21,351 nt of DNA from Flavobacteriales bacterium UBA720. GTDB lineage: Bacteria > Bacteroidota > Bacteroidia > Flavobacteriales > Weeksellaceae. The notes under the pieces were generated by a model. It was given only the letters and a program-made list of their open reading frames with translations. It had not been told where the DNA came from and searched no databases. Both the position numbers and the translations under genes were made by a program. Shown here piece after piece: positions 21,186-21,351 of the stretch. The DNA is taken from contig DBLQ01000003.1 in assembly GCA_002297505.1 (NCBI GenBank), positions 2,688 through 24,038 on the forward strand. Direction: 5' to 3'. Within the stretch, counting starts at the first letter, position 1; each line of letters begins with the position of its first letter.

Positions 21186-21351
21186 AAAGCAACATCTCCA
21201 ACAGAACATTGATGCCCTGCGAATTGCTTTTAAACTGGAAAAGGAGAAACGACAAGCCACCGTAGGCGAAAGACTGCTAATGATGCAATACAGCGGATTT
21301 GGCGGTCTTAAATTCGTGTTGAACCCCATAGCGAACGAAATAGACATCAAT
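21172..21351 (+). CDS. large methylase/helicase-type protein of the element, N-terminal part
   Basis: Sixty codons from the ATG at 21172 to the window edge. The start MGFSKKQHLQQNIDALRIAF leads to VGERLLMMQYSGFGGLKFVLNP. The YSGFGGLK motif opens the very large proteins (often close to 2000 residues) of Bacteroidota elements that join an N6-DNA-methylase-like domain to a DEAD/SNF2-type helicase. Those domains are beyond the window. The 14-nt overlap with the DUF1896 gene indicates translational coupling. The identification rests on this motif and on the DUF1896 neighbour. Confidence 0.75.
   Translation, partial: MGFSKKQHLQQNIDALRIAFKLEKEKRQATVGERLLMMQYSGFGGLKFVLNPIANEIDIN

Larger units (their letters stand above)
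10740..21351. mobile_element. one end of a CTnDOT-type integrative and conjugative element with arsenic cargo
   Basis: The order rteC, two small HTH proteins, a DUF4099/DUF3945 protein and topoisomerase III matches the regulator plus excision operon (xis2c-xis2d-orf3-exc) of CTnDOT. DUF1896 and methylase/helicase-like proteins are frequent neighbours of these modules in Bacteroidota elements. An arsenic operon on the other strand is inserted between the two backbone blocks. The left limit (about 10.74-10.86 kb) is inferred from the change after carA and the candidate core site. The right end, integrase, mob and tra genes are not in the window. It could be a complete element or a remnant. Confidence 0.8.

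Overview
The window looks like chromosome of a Flavobacteriia member (Bacteroidota), most plausibly Chryseobacterium or a close relative. The reasons are the protein repertoire, AT-rich intergenic DNA, promoters of the TTG / TAnnTTTG type, little visible Shine-Dalgarno sequence, and short palindromic repeats of a kind I associate with this group. The genus is an inference; no rRNA or tRNA gene is visible to confirm it.

Positions 1-10.7 kb are chromosomal. A minus-strand group holds an Ada-type alkylation repair regulator, a GNAT acetyltransferase and the start of a cupin protein, the last two coupled by an ATGA overlap. A divergent gene encodes a large two-part winged-helix/SAM methyltransferase. 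Next come a DinB-fold protein, a Crp/Fnr-type regulator broken by a one-base slip in an A7 run, a small lipoprotein, and a RelE/ParE-type toxin-antitoxin pair. The pyrimidine/arginine genes carB and carA follow, separated by an AT-rich orphan gene. Two copies of one long hairpin repeat lie between these genes.

From about 10.7 kb to the end the DNA looks like one end of an integrative and conjugative element of the CTnDOT type: rteC, two small excisionase-like HTH proteins, a DUF4099/DUF3945 protein and topoisomerase III, in the order of the CTnDOT excision module (xis2c-xis2d-orf3-exc). An ORF6N protein with a degenerate PLD-like tail overlaps the topoisomerase gene. The element backbone resumes at 20.75 kb with a DUF1896 protein and the start of a large protein resembling the methylase/helicase of these elements.

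Between the two backbone blocks, on the opposite strand, is a five-gene arsenic cargo operon: arsR, a Cys-tailed DUF6428-like protein, a metallophosphoesterase, a glycine-cleavage H-like lipoyl protein, and an ACR3 arsenite exporter. Near-identical ArsR-type operators lie in front of arsR and again in front of the second gene. A lipoyl (dithiol) carrier and a phosphoesterase inside an arsenite export operon make the most interesting biology here: a possible arsenite-handling relay. No arsenate reductase, integrase, mobilisation or transfer gene is present in the window, so the element's other end and conjugation machinery lie outside it.
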